A stretch of 64,000 nt of DNA, from contig JAVBWK010000026.1 of the NCBI GenBank assembly GCA_036677505.1, positions 1 through 64,000 of the forward strand, given 5' to 3'. The notes beneath the pieces are model-generated. The model saw only the letters and a program-made list of their open reading frames with translations, did not search any database and was not told the DNA's origin. Position numbers and translations under genes: made by a program. Every line of letters begins with the position of its first letter. Position 1 is the first letter of the stretch. This document shows positions 42,751 through 52,155 of the stretch, piece by piece. Source of the DNA: UBA2227 sp036677505 (GTDB lineage Bacteria > Bacillota_I > Bacilli_A > Erysipelotrichales > Erysipelotrichaceae).

Positions 42751-44616
42751 ATGGATCTAAAAACGATCCGACATCCGGATTTTCTAAAAAAGCTGACGAT
42801 CCGTCAATGCAACGAACTGGCAAAAGACATTCGTTCTTTTCTGATTGAGAACGTTTCTAAAACGGGGGGGCATTTATCGAGTAATCTGGGTGTCGTCGAA
42901 CTGACGATCGCCATTCATAAAGTTTTTGATTCACCGAGTGACAAGATCATTTTTGATGTCGGACATCAAAGTTATGTTCATAAAATCCTTACGGGAAGGG
43001 CAGACAGATTTTCTACGCTTCGGCAGTTTGGCGGATTATCCGGATTTAACAAGCGTAGTGAAAGTGAACACGATGTGTGGGAAGCCGGTCATTCTTCAAC
43101 ATCGCTTTCAGCGGCTTTGGGCATGGCGGTTGCCAGAGATTTGAAAGGTGAAAATCATCATGTGATCGCATTGATCGGTGATGGTTCGATCATCAACGGT
43201 ATGGCGTTTGAAGCTTTGAATCATATCGGTGATCTGAAGAAAAATGTAATCATCATTTTTAATGACAACAATATGTCAATTTCTAAAAATGTCGGTGCTT
43301 TGAGTAATGCATTTGCTCGATTACGTTCTAGCAAATCTTATAATACGCTGAAACAGGATGTTAAAGATGTCCTGAAGACCAATGTGGTCGGAAGTACGGT
43401 GTTAAAAGGTATGACAGCCGTTCGTGATACACTGAAATCGCATATCATCAATTCATCTATTTTCGGTGAGTTTGGTATTGAGTATCTCGGACCGGTCGAT
43501 GGACATAACATGAAAGAACTGATTCGTGCTTTGGAAACCGCGAAAGGGCATCAGGGTCCGATCGTCATTCATGCTATTACTAAAAAAGGAAAAGGTTATC
43601 CTCACAGCGAATCAGATACTGACGGGTCATGGCACGGGGTCAATCAGTTCGATCCTGATTCCGGAACGTTTAACAGTTCTTTACCGCAGGATCATGCTTC
43701 TTGGTCATCGATATACAGCGAGACCCTGATCCGATTGGCGAAAGATGACCCCAGAATCACGGCTGTCACACCTGCCATGATTCAGGGTTCGAAACTTGAA
43801 AAATTCTTTGCGATGTTTGAAAATCGCAGTTTTGATACAGGAATTGCCGAGGAACATGCGGTTACTTTTGCGGCCGGGCTTGCCATGGCCGGATATCGAC
43901 CATTTCTTTCGGTATATTCTACTTTTCTGCAGCGCGGCTATGATCAGATCAATCACGATATATGCCGAATGAACCTGCCTGTTGTCATCGGCATCGATCG
44001 AGCCGGATTGGTCGGTGAAGACGGAGATACCCATCATGGAGTGTTTGATATCGGTATATTGCGGCCACTGCCAAATCTGGTAATCGCTTCTGCGAAAGAT
44101 GCGAATGAGGCACAGGATTTACTGTTTACGGCTTTCAATGAGAACCGGCCGTTTGCGATACGCTATCCGCGCGGATCTGCTTTTTATCAGGCAAATGAAA
44201 ACCTGAACCTTATTCCGATTGGCAGTTGGGAAAAAATAAATCATAATCCAAACCATAAGACCGTCATTATCACTTACGGACCTGACATTGAGCGAATCGC
44301 GTCAAAAGTACAGGTCAATGATCTTCCGGTCACGGTCATCAATGCCCGGTTCATCAAACCGCTTGATACCGTAATGATGGAAGAAATCATCAGGTTGAAT
44401 GTACCGGTTTTTGTTTATCAGCCGGATATGGAGAGTGGCGGTTTAGCTTCTGCCATCCTTGAATATTGTGCGAAGAAACAGTATCATGTTCAACTGACAT
44501 CCATCGGCATTCAGGATGAATATGTCGTTCACGGAGCTATCGGGATCTTGCGTAAAAAATACGGAATCGATATCAACAGTCTGTTTGAACGCGTTTGCGA
44601 GGTCACTGGTAAGTAA
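42751..44616 (+). CDS. dxs: 1-deoxy-D-xylulose-5-phosphate synthase
   Basis: Dxs joins pyruvate and glyceraldehyde 3-phosphate in the first step of the MEP isoprenoid pathway. The 621-residue thiamine diphosphate enzyme has FDVGHQSYVHKILTGR, EAGHSSTSLSAALG, the cofactor motif GDGSIINGMAFEALN...NDNNMSIS and the pyrimidine-domain EEHAVTFAAGLA. AGGAGG precedes the ATG at 42751. The rest of the MEP genes are not in the window. Confidence 0.97.
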   Translation: MDLKTIRHPDFLKKLTIRQCNELAKDIRSFLIENVSKTGGHLSSNLGVVELTIAIHKVFDSPSDKIIFDVGHQSYVHKILTGRADRFSTLRQFGGLSGFNKRSESEHDVWEAGHSSTSLSAALGMAVARDLKGENHHVIALIGDGSIINGMAFEALNHIGDLKKNVIIIFNDNNMSISKNVGALSNAFARLRSSKSYNTLKQDVKDVLKTNVVGSTVLKGMTAVRDTLKSHIINSSIFGEFGIEYLGPVDGHNMKELIRALETAKGHQGPIVIHAITKKGKGYPHSESDTDGSWHGVNQFDPDSGTFNSSLPQDHASWSSIYSETLIRLAKDDPRITAVTPAMIQGSKLEKFFAMFENRSFDTGIAEEHAVTFAAGLAMAGYRPFLSVYSTFLQRGYDQINHDICRMNLPVVIGIDRAGLVGEDGDTHHGVFDIGILRPLPNLVIASAKDANEAQDLLFTAFNENRPFAIRYPRGSAFYQANENLNLIPIGSWEKINHNPNHKTVIITYGPDIERIASKVQVNDLPVTVINARFIKPLDTVMMEEIIRLNVPVFVYQPDMESGGLASAILEYCAKKQYHVQLTSIGIQDEYVVHGAIGILRKKYGIDINSLFERVCEVTGK

Positions 44617-44617
44617 A

Positions 44618-45340
44618 ATGCGTCTAGATATAAAACTGACACAACTTTATCAAATCTCTCGTCAAAAGGCTCAGGATGCGTTACAGCAGGGGAGGGTTTT
44701 CGTAAACGGAGTCAATGTTACAAAGAATGCTTATGATGTAACTGAAACAGACAGTATCGAAATGGAGGTCCGAAAGGTTGAATTTGTTTCGCGTGCCGGC
44801 TATAAACTCGATGAGATGCTGACTAAGCATGACTTGGATGTAAGCGGTTGGGTCTGTATCGACATCGGTTCATCAACCGGAGGATTCACTGATTGCCTTT
44901 TACAGAGAAACGCAAAATCTGTGACCTGTGTCGATGTCGGAACAAATCAGCTTCACGGCAAACTTCAAAATGATCCCCGCGTTACGGTCATGGAGAATAC
45001 CAATGCCAGAGATCTTGATGCAACTAGTTTCAAACATGCCTTTGATTTGCTGGTGATGGATGTTTCATTTATTTCCGTCCGACTGCTCATCGGGAAACTA
45101 GCAGAACTGGTGCGTCCGCAAGGGATAATGATCGTTTTGTTTAAACCTCAGTTTGAAGTCGGCGAGAAGTATCTCAATAAAAGCGGTATCGTTACCAGTC
45201 AAAAAGCAACAGACATTTCGATATCATTGTTCAGACAGCACTGCCGGTCTTTGCAGCTGAAGGTCCTTGACTGTCATAAATCTTCGGTCACGGGGCGTGA
45301 CGGTAATCAGGAATATTTATTCTATCTTTCGAAAATATAG
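44618..45340 (+). CDS. tlyA: TlyA-family rRNA methyltransferase (S4 + FtsJ domains)
   Basis: TlyA proteins 2'-O-methylate rRNA in some bacteria and act as hemolysins in others. The 240-residue protein has an N-terminal S4 RNA-binding domain (LTQLYQISRQKAQDALQQG) and an FtsJ-like methyltransferase with VSRAGYKLDEML, DIGSSTGGFTDCLL and VMDVSFIS. The start at 44618 is two bases after dxs; no strong ribosome-binding site is seen, so coupling to dxs is likely. No argR lies between tlyA and recN. Confidence 0.92.
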   Translation: MRLDIKLTQLYQISRQKAQDALQQGRVFVNGVNVTKNAYDVTETDSIEMEVRKVEFVSRAGYKLDEMLTKHDLDVSGWVCIDIGSSTGGFTDCLLQRNAKSVTCVDVGTNQLHGKLQNDPRVTVMENTNARDLDATSFKHAFDLLVMDVSFISVRLLIGKLAELVRPQGIMIVLFKPQFEVGEKYLNKSGIVTSQKATDISISLFRQHCRSLQLKVLDCHKSSVTGRDGNQEYLFYLSKI

Positions 45341-45355
45341 CAGGGAGGTATTCGC

Positions 45356-47011
45356 TTGATTCGACAGTTAACAGTAAGAAACTTTGTATTGATCGATGAA
45401 ATCAGTCTTGATTTTTCTTCTGGCATGAGTGCTTTTACCGGTGAAACCGGAGCAGGCAAATCATTGCTGATCGATGCGATCGGTTTGCTTTGCGGCGACA
45501 GGGCTTCCAATCAGTATATCCGAAAAAATGCGGGTTCTGCTTTCATAGAAGGCGTTTTTGAGATATCTCCTTTATCGAAAGCCGGTCTGCTTTGTCAGAG
45601 TTTTGATATCGATCCCACCGATGTCATTATCATCAGCCGTGAAATATTCACGGACGGACGTTCCTCCTCTAAAATCAATCACCGACTGACTCCACTCTCG
45701 GTGATTCGAGAACTGACTTCTGCGATGATCGATATTCACAGTCAGCATGACTCTCAGTATCTGCTCAACGATAAATATCATATGTCATTGTTGGATGAAT
45801 TTATCGGACAACACGAACTTATCTTAAAAGTCAAAGAAAAGTTTGAGATTTATGATGCTCTTGAAAACGAAGTGAAAGAAAAATCATCCAGCGAATACAA
45901 CGTCGATGATCTTGACTTTCTCAATTTTCAAATCCGCGAAATTGACTCTTTTGGGCCGACTCAGGCAGACTTTGATGAGCTTGAGCTCAGATTGCGCAAA
46001 CTGATGGCTTTTGAGAAACTCAATAAATTTGCGATGTCATCCATCAGTTTACTGGAGGATTCCGATGGCATTAAGGAGAAACTTTTCGAATCATTCAGAA
46101 ATCTGCTTTCATGTCATGAAGATCCGACCCTGTTGGATCTTGGTAAACAACTCGAGTCCTTGTATTATCAGACCGAAGATGTTACAGACAGGCTCAATCA
46201 TCACTTGGCATCGCTGGAGTTCAGTGAAGATGAATTAAATATCATTCAGCAACGATTGTTTGATTATGGAAAACTAAAGCGGAAATATGGCAACTCCATT
46301 GACCTGATCCTCAAAAAGAGAGATGAGTTTGCGGATCGCGTATATACGATCGAACATCGTCAGGATGTCTTACATGAGCTGATTGTAAGAAAAGACAAAG
46401 CCTTTACGGATTATCAGTGTCATGCAGCGGATTTAAGCGTTTTACGCAAAGAAAAGTCGTTGAATCTTCAGCAGACGATTCTGAATCATCTAAAAGATCT
46501 GCAGTTGGAGAACACCCGTTTTGTCATTGAAATCACTGAAAGCAAGCCAAGCAGGGTGGGTAATGATAAGGTTGTATTTATGATTTCAACCAATCCCGGA
46601 GAACCGGTTCGCCCATTAAGCAAGGTAGCCAGCGGCGGTGAATTATCACGCATTATGCTTGGTTTAAAAGCGATCTTTACTAAACTTCAGGGTATTTCAA
46701 CGATTATTTTTGATGAAATCGATACCGGCGTTTCCGGAATGATTGCGACAAAGATCGGTCTCAAGATGCATTCTTTAGGTAACGTTGCTCAGGTACTGAC
46801 AGTTACTCATCTGGCGCAGGTGGCAGCTTGTGCAGATGAGCATTATCTTGTCAGCAAGTATTCAGATGCGGATGCGACTTCTACGGTGATCGTACCTCTT
46901 GAAGAATCACAACGAATCGAACAACTGGCATTGATTTCTTCGGGAACAGTCAGCGATAAAGCTTTAAACGCAGCCCGCGAACTTTATTTGCGGAATAAAA
47001 GTACAAAATGA
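45356..47011 (+). CDS. recN: DNA repair protein RecN
   Basis: RecN is an SMC-like ATPase recruited to double-strand breaks. The 551-residue protein has Walker A FTGETGAGKSLLIDAI, a central coiled coil, the signature VASGGELSRIMLGLK and Walker B TIIFDEIDTGVSG. The start is a TTG (RQLTVRNFVLIDE follows) with GGGAGG eight bases upstream. It sits 15 bases after tlyA. Confidence 0.96.
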   Translation: MIRQLTVRNFVLIDEISLDFSSGMSAFTGETGAGKSLLIDAIGLLCGDRASNQYIRKNAGSAFIEGVFEISPLSKAGLLCQSFDIDPTDVIIISREIFTDGRSSSKINHRLTPLSVIRELTSAMIDIHSQHDSQYLLNDKYHMSLLDEFIGQHELILKVKEKFEIYDALENEVKEKSSSEYNVDDLDFLNFQIREIDSFGPTQADFDELELRLRKLMAFEKLNKFAMSSISLLEDSDGIKEKLFESFRNLLSCHEDPTLLDLGKQLESLYYQTEDVTDRLNHHLASLEFSEDELNIIQQRLFDYGKLKRKYGNSIDLILKKRDEFADRVYTIEHRQDVLHELIVRKDKAFTDYQCHAADLSVLRKEKSLNLQQTILNHLKDLQLENTRFVIEITESKPSRVGNDKVVFMISTNPGEPVRPLSKVASGGELSRIMLGLKAIFTKLQGISTIIFDEIDTGVSGMIATKIGLKMHSLGNVAQVLTVTHLAQVAACADEHYLVSKYSDADATSTVIVPLEESQRIEQLALISSGTVSDKALNAARELYLRNKSTK

Positions 47012-47032
47012 TCTTCTTCTGAAGATTTTTTT
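47011..47032 (+). terminator. small terminator between recN and dinB
   Basis: ATCTTC and GAAGAT pair around TTCT and are followed by a T-run. The six-base AT-rich stem is weak, so partial read-through to dinB is likely. Confidence 0.5.
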
Positions 47033-47048
47033 GTAGGGAGGATAACTT

Positions 47049-48107
47049 TTGGGAAAAATTATTTTTCACATCGATATCAATGCTTTTTTTGCCCAAGCCG
47101 AAACATTGAGGGATCCGCTGCTTAAAAATAAGCCGATCGCAGTCTGTTCTAATAAAAGGGGATCGGTCGTTACGACTGCGAACTACATTGCGCGTCAGTT
47201 TGGGGTAAAAAGTGCTATGCCGCTGATGGAAGCCATCAAGCTGTGTCCTGATTTGATCGTTACCGGTGTTCATTTTGATCTTTATGAGCAGTTATCGGTT
47301 CAGTTTATCGAATGTTGCAAAAAGTATTCAGATGTTGTCGAAGTAGCCAGTATTGATGAATGTTATCTTGATGTGACAGAAACAATAAAAAGATATCGTA
47401 AACCGTTGGATCTGGCTATAGCGATTCGAAAAGATATCAGAAAAACACTTGGTTTAGATGTAAGCATCGGAATCGCACCGAATCGGTTTCTGGCCAAAAT
47501 GGCTTCGGATATGAAAAAACCGAAGGGTATGACCGTTTTGCGACAGAAGGAAGTTGAGAGCAAATTATGGCCGTTACCCATTGATCGTATGCATGGGATC
47601 GGAGTTAAATCCGCAGTCTTACTGAAACAGTCAAATATCATGACCATCGGTGATCTTGCCAATAGCGGCATCAGTGATGTACAGCACATATTTAAAAGAA
47701 ATTCTGAGATGATGATTAACAGAGCCAAAGGTGAGGATAACAGCGAACTGGAGATCGGTATGAATGTAAAATCACTGTCACAGTCAACGACACTGAGCTT
47801 TTCGACCAGTGATTATGATGAGATATCGATGGTTTTGGAACGTCTATGCAAAGAGTTGCATCAGCGTTGTATCGAAGAGAAAGTTCTTGCTCAGCAAATC
47901 ACTCTGACAGTAAAAGATGAGTTTTTTCAATCATATTCACGGACGATGAAACTGTCATTGCCAACCAATGATCATAAGGAATTTTTTGAAAATGCTTTGC
48001 TTCTGTTTGATGCGAATTTTAACGATGCTACAGTCAAACTTCTGGGTGTCGGCTGTTCTCATTTCATCTTTCGTGATATAATCAGTGAACAAATGAAACT
48101 GTTTTAG
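47049..48107 (+). CDS. dinB: DNA polymerase IV (Y family)
   Basis: DinB is an error-prone translesion polymerase. The 352-residue protein has the catalytic HIDINAFFAQAE and ASIDECYLDVT motifs, the SIGIAPNRFLAKMASDMKKP segment and a little-finger domain. The start is a TTG preceded by GGGAGG. It lies in a DNA-metabolism group (recN, dinB, xerD). Confidence 0.95.
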   Translation: MGKIIFHIDINAFFAQAETLRDPLLKNKPIAVCSNKRGSVVTTANYIARQFGVKSAMPLMEAIKLCPDLIVTGVHFDLYEQLSVQFIECCKKYSDVVEVASIDECYLDVTETIKRYRKPLDLAIAIRKDIRKTLGLDVSIGIAPNRFLAKMASDMKKPKGMTVLRQKEVESKLWPLPIDRMHGIGVKSAVLLKQSNIMTIGDLANSGISDVQHIFKRNSEMMINRAKGEDNSELEIGMNVKSLSQSTTLSFSTSDYDEISMVLERLCKELHQRCIEEKVLAQQITLTVKDEFFQSYSRTMKLSLPTNDHKEFFENALLLFDANFNDATVKLLGVGCSHFIFRDIISEQMKLF

Positions 48108-48114
48108 GAGGATT

Positions 48115-49020
48115 ATGGATTATTCGGATGCTATTGAGGATTTCCTTCATTATTGTATGATCAACGATGGAAAGGCAAAAAATACGGTGGATGCATATCG
48201 CCGTGATTTAGCTGTTTATCGCAGTTTTATGCATGAACGAAAAGTCGATCTTCAAAAGATCAGTCATCTGGATATTCTTGAATTTATCCGATTTATCAGA
48301 GAAACGAGAAGGCCCACATCCGTAAACAGAATGGGCAGTACCGTCAATGGATTTCATCATTTTTTGTATAATCAATACAAAATTCATGATCCGACCACAA
48401 AGATATCGTTGCATCGTGCGAAAAACCCTTTGCCAAAAACACTTGATAGAGATCAAGTCGAACGATTGATTCAAAGCTTCTCAGATTCATTGATTGAAAG
48501 ATTTCAAAGAACGTTCTGTCTTTGTCTGTTTTCAACCGGATTACGGGTTAGTGAGTTATGCGGACTGACATTGAATCAGGTGTATCTTGAGGAAGGGATC
48601 ATACGGATCATCGGAAAAGGGAATAAAGAAAGGATCGTTCCCATCGGTAAGGCCGCAGTCTCTGCATTAAGGGATTATCTTGAGAATATTCGGCCGAAAT
48701 GGCTCAGAAGAAGTCTTTCAAGCGTATTTGTCGGACCGAAGGGACTGCAACTTTCTCGTCAATATGTCTGGTCTGTGTTAAAATATAAATCGAAAGAATT
48801 GAACTTTGAGCCATCGATTTCCCCGCATACGCTCCGTCACAGTTTCGCTTCGACACTGCTTCAAAACGGTGCAGATTTGCGCATAATTCAGGAATTGCTT
48901 GGTCACAGTGATATTTCTACGACTCAAATCTATACCCACATCGAAAGTGACCGCTTGCATCGCAGTTATGATGAATTTCATCCGGGTCGGCTTTTAAAAG
49001 AGGAGAATGAAAATGAATAA
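48115..49020 (+). CDS. xerD: tyrosine recombinase XerD
   Basis: XerD with XerC resolves chromosome dimers at dif. The 301-residue protein has an N-terminal SAM-like core-binding domain and the catalytic residues in STGLRVSELCGL, the conserved lysine strand IIGKGNKER, HTLRHSFAS, LLGHSDISTT and tyrosine in QIYTH. AGGAGG precedes the ATG. Its location directly before deoB matches Bacillus (ripX-drm) and argues against a phage integrase. XerC versus XerD cannot be settled by eye beyond that context. Confidence 0.9.
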   Translation: MDYSDAIEDFLHYCMINDGKAKNTVDAYRRDLAVYRSFMHERKVDLQKISHLDILEFIRFIRETRRPTSVNRMGSTVNGFHHFLYNQYKIHDPTTKISLHRAKNPLPKTLDRDQVERLIQSFSDSLIERFQRTFCLCLFSTGLRVSELCGLTLNQVYLEEGIIRIIGKGNKERIVPIGKAAVSALRDYLENIRPKWLRRSLSSVFVGPKGLQLSRQYVWSVLKYKSKELNFEPSISPHTLRHSFASTLLQNGADLRIIQELLGHSDISTTQIYTHIESDRLHRSYDEFHPGRLLKEENENE

Positions 49021-50203
49021 CAGAAAGTTTAACCGCATCATTGCCATCGTATTGGATTCTGTCGGAGTCGGAGCAGCACCGGATGCACATAACTATGGTG
49101 ACTTAGGTTCCGATACCTTCGGAAATATCGCGAAATCCGTCAATGGTTTGAAAATGCCTAACATTGCTTCGCTTGGAATGGGCAATTTGCATCCGATTTT
49201 AGGAGTAGAGCCTGCTTCATCGCCTTTGGGCTATTATGGAAAAATGGCTGAAGCTTCCGCCGGGAAAGATACGATGACCGGACATTGGGAAATGATGGGT
49301 CTATATATTGAAAAACCGTTTCAGACATTCACAGAAACCGGATTTCCGCAAGAACTGATTAATGAACTGATCAAAAGAACCGGGCATAATGTCGTATGTA
49401 ATCGTTCCGCATCGGGCACTGAGGTTTTGGATGAGTATGGCGAAGAACATATGAGAACCAATGACATGATCGTTTATACTTCGGCTGATTCCGTATTGCA
49501 GATTGCTGCTCACGAAGAAACCTTCGGCCTTGAAGAACTTTATCGGTGCTGTCAGATTGCCCGTGAGCTTACCATGGAGCCCAAATGGCTTGTCGGTCGG
49601 GTCATTGCCCGTCCGTTTGTCGGGCCAAGGGCAGGGGAGTTTAAAAGAACTTCCAACAGACATGACTATGCTTTGAAACCATATGGCAAGACAGCTTTAG
49701 ATAACTTAAAAGAAGAAGAATTGGATGTCATCAGTGTCGGCAAAATCGTAGATATTTTTGATGGTGAAGGCATTACTGAATATTATAAGAGCAAAAGCAA
49801 TCAGCATGGCATGGAAACAACGATAGATTTACTTGATAAAGATTTCACAGGACTATTATATACGAATCTTGTTGATTTCGATGCATTATGGGGACATCGC
49901 CGTAATCCTGCAGGTTATGCCGCTGAACTTGAAAAGTTTGACGTACAGTTGGGTCAGCTGATTTCAAAAATGAGAAATGACGATTTACTTGTACTTACAG
50001 CCGATCATGGAAATGACCCGTTGCATCACGGAACCGATCATACACGGGAAATGGTTTTCCAAGTATATTATTCGCCATCGTTTGAAGGCAGCGGATTACT
50101 GCCAGTCAGTGATACTTTTGCAGATATTGCCGCAACGATTACTGATAATTTCGGTGTTAAGAGCCCGCCGTACGGGAAATCTGTTTTGAAGTACCTAAAA
50201 TAG
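49013..50203 (+). CDS. deoB: phosphopentomutase
   Basis: DeoB interconverts ribose/deoxyribose 1- and 5-phosphates in nucleoside salvage. The 396-residue alkaline-phosphatase-superfamily protein has VLDSVGVGAAPDA with the metal aspartate, the phosphorylated threonine region GKDTMTGHWEM, and the metal site LTADHGNDP...GTDHTRE. AGAGGAG is spaced for the ATG at 49013 rather than 49007. It overlaps xerD by eight bases. No nucleoside phosphorylase follows. Confidence 0.95.
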   Translation: MNNRKFNRIIAIVLDSVGVGAAPDAHNYGDLGSDTFGNIAKSVNGLKMPNIASLGMGNLHPILGVEPASSPLGYYGKMAEASAGKDTMTGHWEMMGLYIEKPFQTFTETGFPQELINELIKRTGHNVVCNRSASGTEVLDEYGEEHMRTNDMIVYTSADSVLQIAAHEETFGLEELYRCCQIARELTMEPKWLVGRVIARPFVGPRAGEFKRTSNRHDYALKPYGKTALDNLKEEELDVISVGKIVDIFDGEGITEYYKSKSNQHGMETTIDLLDKDFTGLLYTNLVDFDALWGHRRNPAGYAAELEKFDVQLGQLISKMRNDDLLVLTADHGNDPLHHGTDHTREMVFQVYYSPSFEGSGLLPVSDTFADIAATITDNFGVKSPPYGKSVLKYLK

Positions 50204-50277
50204 AGAACAAAGCCAGATTAAAAGTTATAAATTACTTTTGATGTTTCAGTATCTTACATAATATACATTATGCGAAG

Positions 50278-51750
50278 TCATTTGTTTATGAATTTTGCCA
50301 AATATGAGACACTGTTACCCGTCTCCTTCTCTAGAACATTCATTAGATACTGCCAAGGATATTTTGCAGTATTTTTTGTTTTATAGCTGATAAACCGGGT
50401 TTTCCTATGAAATGGATCGACGACTTTTACAACGATGCATCGCTGTCCATCAGCTCCATGACTGTCATATACATGATAACATAACAAATATTCTCCCAGC
50501 CTGGTTACATCGACATTTCCTTCTACGGTCAGCTGATGGCTGATGTCACCATCTTCAACATCATAAGCGAATACATTTTCGAGTGCATCAAAATCACTGA
50601 ACCGATAAATAGATTTATCTTCGGCCAGAATCATCGGTATGGTATTTAATGGTTCATTTACAGTCACATGCATGATGCCTTTTGTTGAATATCCGTATTT
50701 ATCTGTTACTTCGAATACGAGAGCATAATTACCGGCTTTATCGATATATGGATTGCTTGTTATAACAATTTTATGAGATAACTCCCCTTCCTGCTCATCA
50801 AAAGCGCGTATATAAAGGGAATAATCAAAATATTCGCCTTGCTCAATGCTTGGATGAATTATCTCAAAATACGGTGCTGTATTGATCAGTTTACTGGTTA
50901 TGATCAATGGCGTCCCGCCATACTGAACAAAACCTGACGCAATCCACACCGGTTTGACGGTTTTTCCTTCAACGATCCTTCTTCGGTTCAAATAACAGAC
51001 ACTTGGATCAGCGGAAACCATGAAGTAAGTATTTGTTCCGTCGAAAAAACGGTCAAGAATGTTAAGATAAGTTGTGTTTTCTCGAAAAAAAGCACGATTC
51101 AGCGCAGATTCGGAGCAGTTTGAGCCTAATCTATATACCGGATACTCTGTCGAGGGTCCGGATCTTGCATATACATGAGCTGAAATGACGGAGATTTCCG
51201 TTTCTTTCAAACTCGAAATACTGTGATACTCGTAATCTCCGATTTTAGTTATGATTGGATTTTGCAACGGATAGTACAATGGGATTTTCTGATATTCATT
51301 GAGCTGTTTTCCGTAGACGATCAGATACATCGTGTAAGTCTTCTGAAACGACAAGTCGCTTAACGGAATAGAAACCCCGAAGCCGACATTAACATAATCG
51401 TAATAACAAGTCATTGCATGCTGATTAAACTCCGTTTCTTTGCATCTTGGAACATTTCCATATCGCAGTAATTGGGTCTGATCAATCGGCAAAAGGCTTG
51501 CTTTGTATCTTTTTGACTCCGTTTCATTTTCCAATTGAACATAAATATCATGAGTCGTAACATCAGTGAAGTGCTGACGCATATACATAAATCCCCATCC
51601 CTGAATGCTGAGTTTACCGTTTTGATAATGTAATCCGGTAATTTCATACTTTAATTCTCTACGCGTAACAACTTCTATCGACTTAACCGGAATGTAGCGG
51701 GCAAACAAGGTCCCAATGATCCAACTGACGATAAATATGATCTTAATCAT
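50278..51750 (-). CDS. surface-exposed protein with SH3-like and Ig-like domains, unknown function
   Basis: The 490-residue protein has an N-terminal signal/anchor helix (MIKIIFIVSWIIGTLFA) and should face outwards. A segment from about 185 (VYARSGPSTEYPVYRLGS) looks like a bacterial SH3 domain. Two Ig-like repeats of the DUF5011 style follow (about 300-370 with FEVTDKYGYS; about 375-450 with YDVEDGDISHQ and YHVYDSHG). Cysteines are few. It overlaps the upstream small membrane-protein gene by eight bases. Binding to cell wall or another surface is a fair guess; no catalytic motif is seen. Confidence 0.7.
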   Translation of the reverse strand: MIKIIFIVSWIIGTLFARYIPVKSIEVVTRRELKYEITGLHYQNGKLSIQGWGFMYMRQHFTDVTTHDIYVQLENETESKRYKASLLPIDQTQLLRYGNVPRCKETEFNQHAMTCYYDYVNVGFGVSIPLSDLSFQKTYTMYLIVYGKQLNEYQKIPLYYPLQNPIITKIGDYEYHSISSLKETEISVISAHVYARSGPSTEYPVYRLGSNCSESALNRAFFRENTTYLNILDRFFDGTNTYFMVSADPSVCYLNRRRIVEGKTVKPVWIASGFVQYGGTPLIITSKLINTAPYFEIIHPSIEQGEYFDYSLYIRAFDEQEGELSHKIVITSNPYIDKAGNYALVFEVTDKYGYSTKGIMHVTVNEPLNTIPMILAEDKSIYRFSDFDALENVFAYDVEDGDISHQLTVEGNVDVTRLGEYLLCYHVYDSHGADGQRCIVVKVVDPFHRKTRFISYKTKNTAKYPWQYLMNVLEKETGNSVSYLAKFINK

Positions 51751-52105
51751 GTGTCCTCCTTTGTATTATCAAGATCAAAGAATACATAATCAGTAAAACT
51801 ATGACTCCAGTAAAATGCGTTAAACTAAAGTTTTCTTCGTTTAAGACTGATTTTTCTGTTACCTGTTCTTCACATTCAGTAAATGCCAGTTCAAATGTTT
51901 TTAAGTAATTATGATTATTATCATAATAATCAAAACTGTATCTTTGGGTGGCTATGGACAAATGTCCATCGGATGAAGTAACAAAATATGGTAATTCTGA
52001 TTTAATATAACCTTCACGCAATTCTGAGACATAAATATTTTCATACAGACATTCGTTTCTCTGAAATATCAGTTTAGGCTGATGATCACCGTTATGGAAG
52101 TACAT
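51743..52105 (-). CDS. small protein with C-terminal membrane helix, unknown function
   Basis: I do not recognise this 120-residue protein. It has a polar Tyr/Glu/Asn-rich body and one C-terminal helix (FTGVIVLLIMYSLILIIQ) followed by basic RRTHD, as in a tail-anchored or type I protein without an obvious signal peptide. The ATG at 52105 has GGTGAT upstream. An in-frame GTG at 52132 would add WNLIVVIE and could use GGGAG from the preceding terminator stem. Its 3' end overlaps the surface protein gene, so the two probably work together. Confidence 0.6.
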   Translation of the reverse strand: MYFHNGDHQPKLIFQRNECLYENIYVSELREGYIKSELPYFVTSSDGHLSIATQRYSFDYYDNNHNYLKTFELAFTECEEQVTEKSVLNEENFSLTHFTGVIVLLIMYSLILIIQRRTHD

Positions 52106-52132
52106 TTCTATCACCACTATTAAATTCCACAC

Positions 52133-52155
52133 AAAAAAAAAACTCCCTTAGGAGT
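52133..52155 (-). terminator. intrinsic terminator after the short CCA-transferase-like gene
   Basis: On the minus strand ACTCC and GGAGT pair around a short loop and are followed by nine T. The stem starts right at the stop codon of the upstream gene. Confidence 0.8.

Noticed and set aside
48115..49020. Tyrosine recombinase as a phage or island integrase
   Set aside because: It sits in a housekeeping run directly before deoB as XerD does in Bacillus, with no att-like repeats, tRNA gene or phage genes nearby.
50257..50272. CATAAT-ATAC-ATTATG dyad in the gap between deoB and the surface protein gene
   Set aside because: Short, AT-rich and without a T-run or nearby start codon; likely chance.
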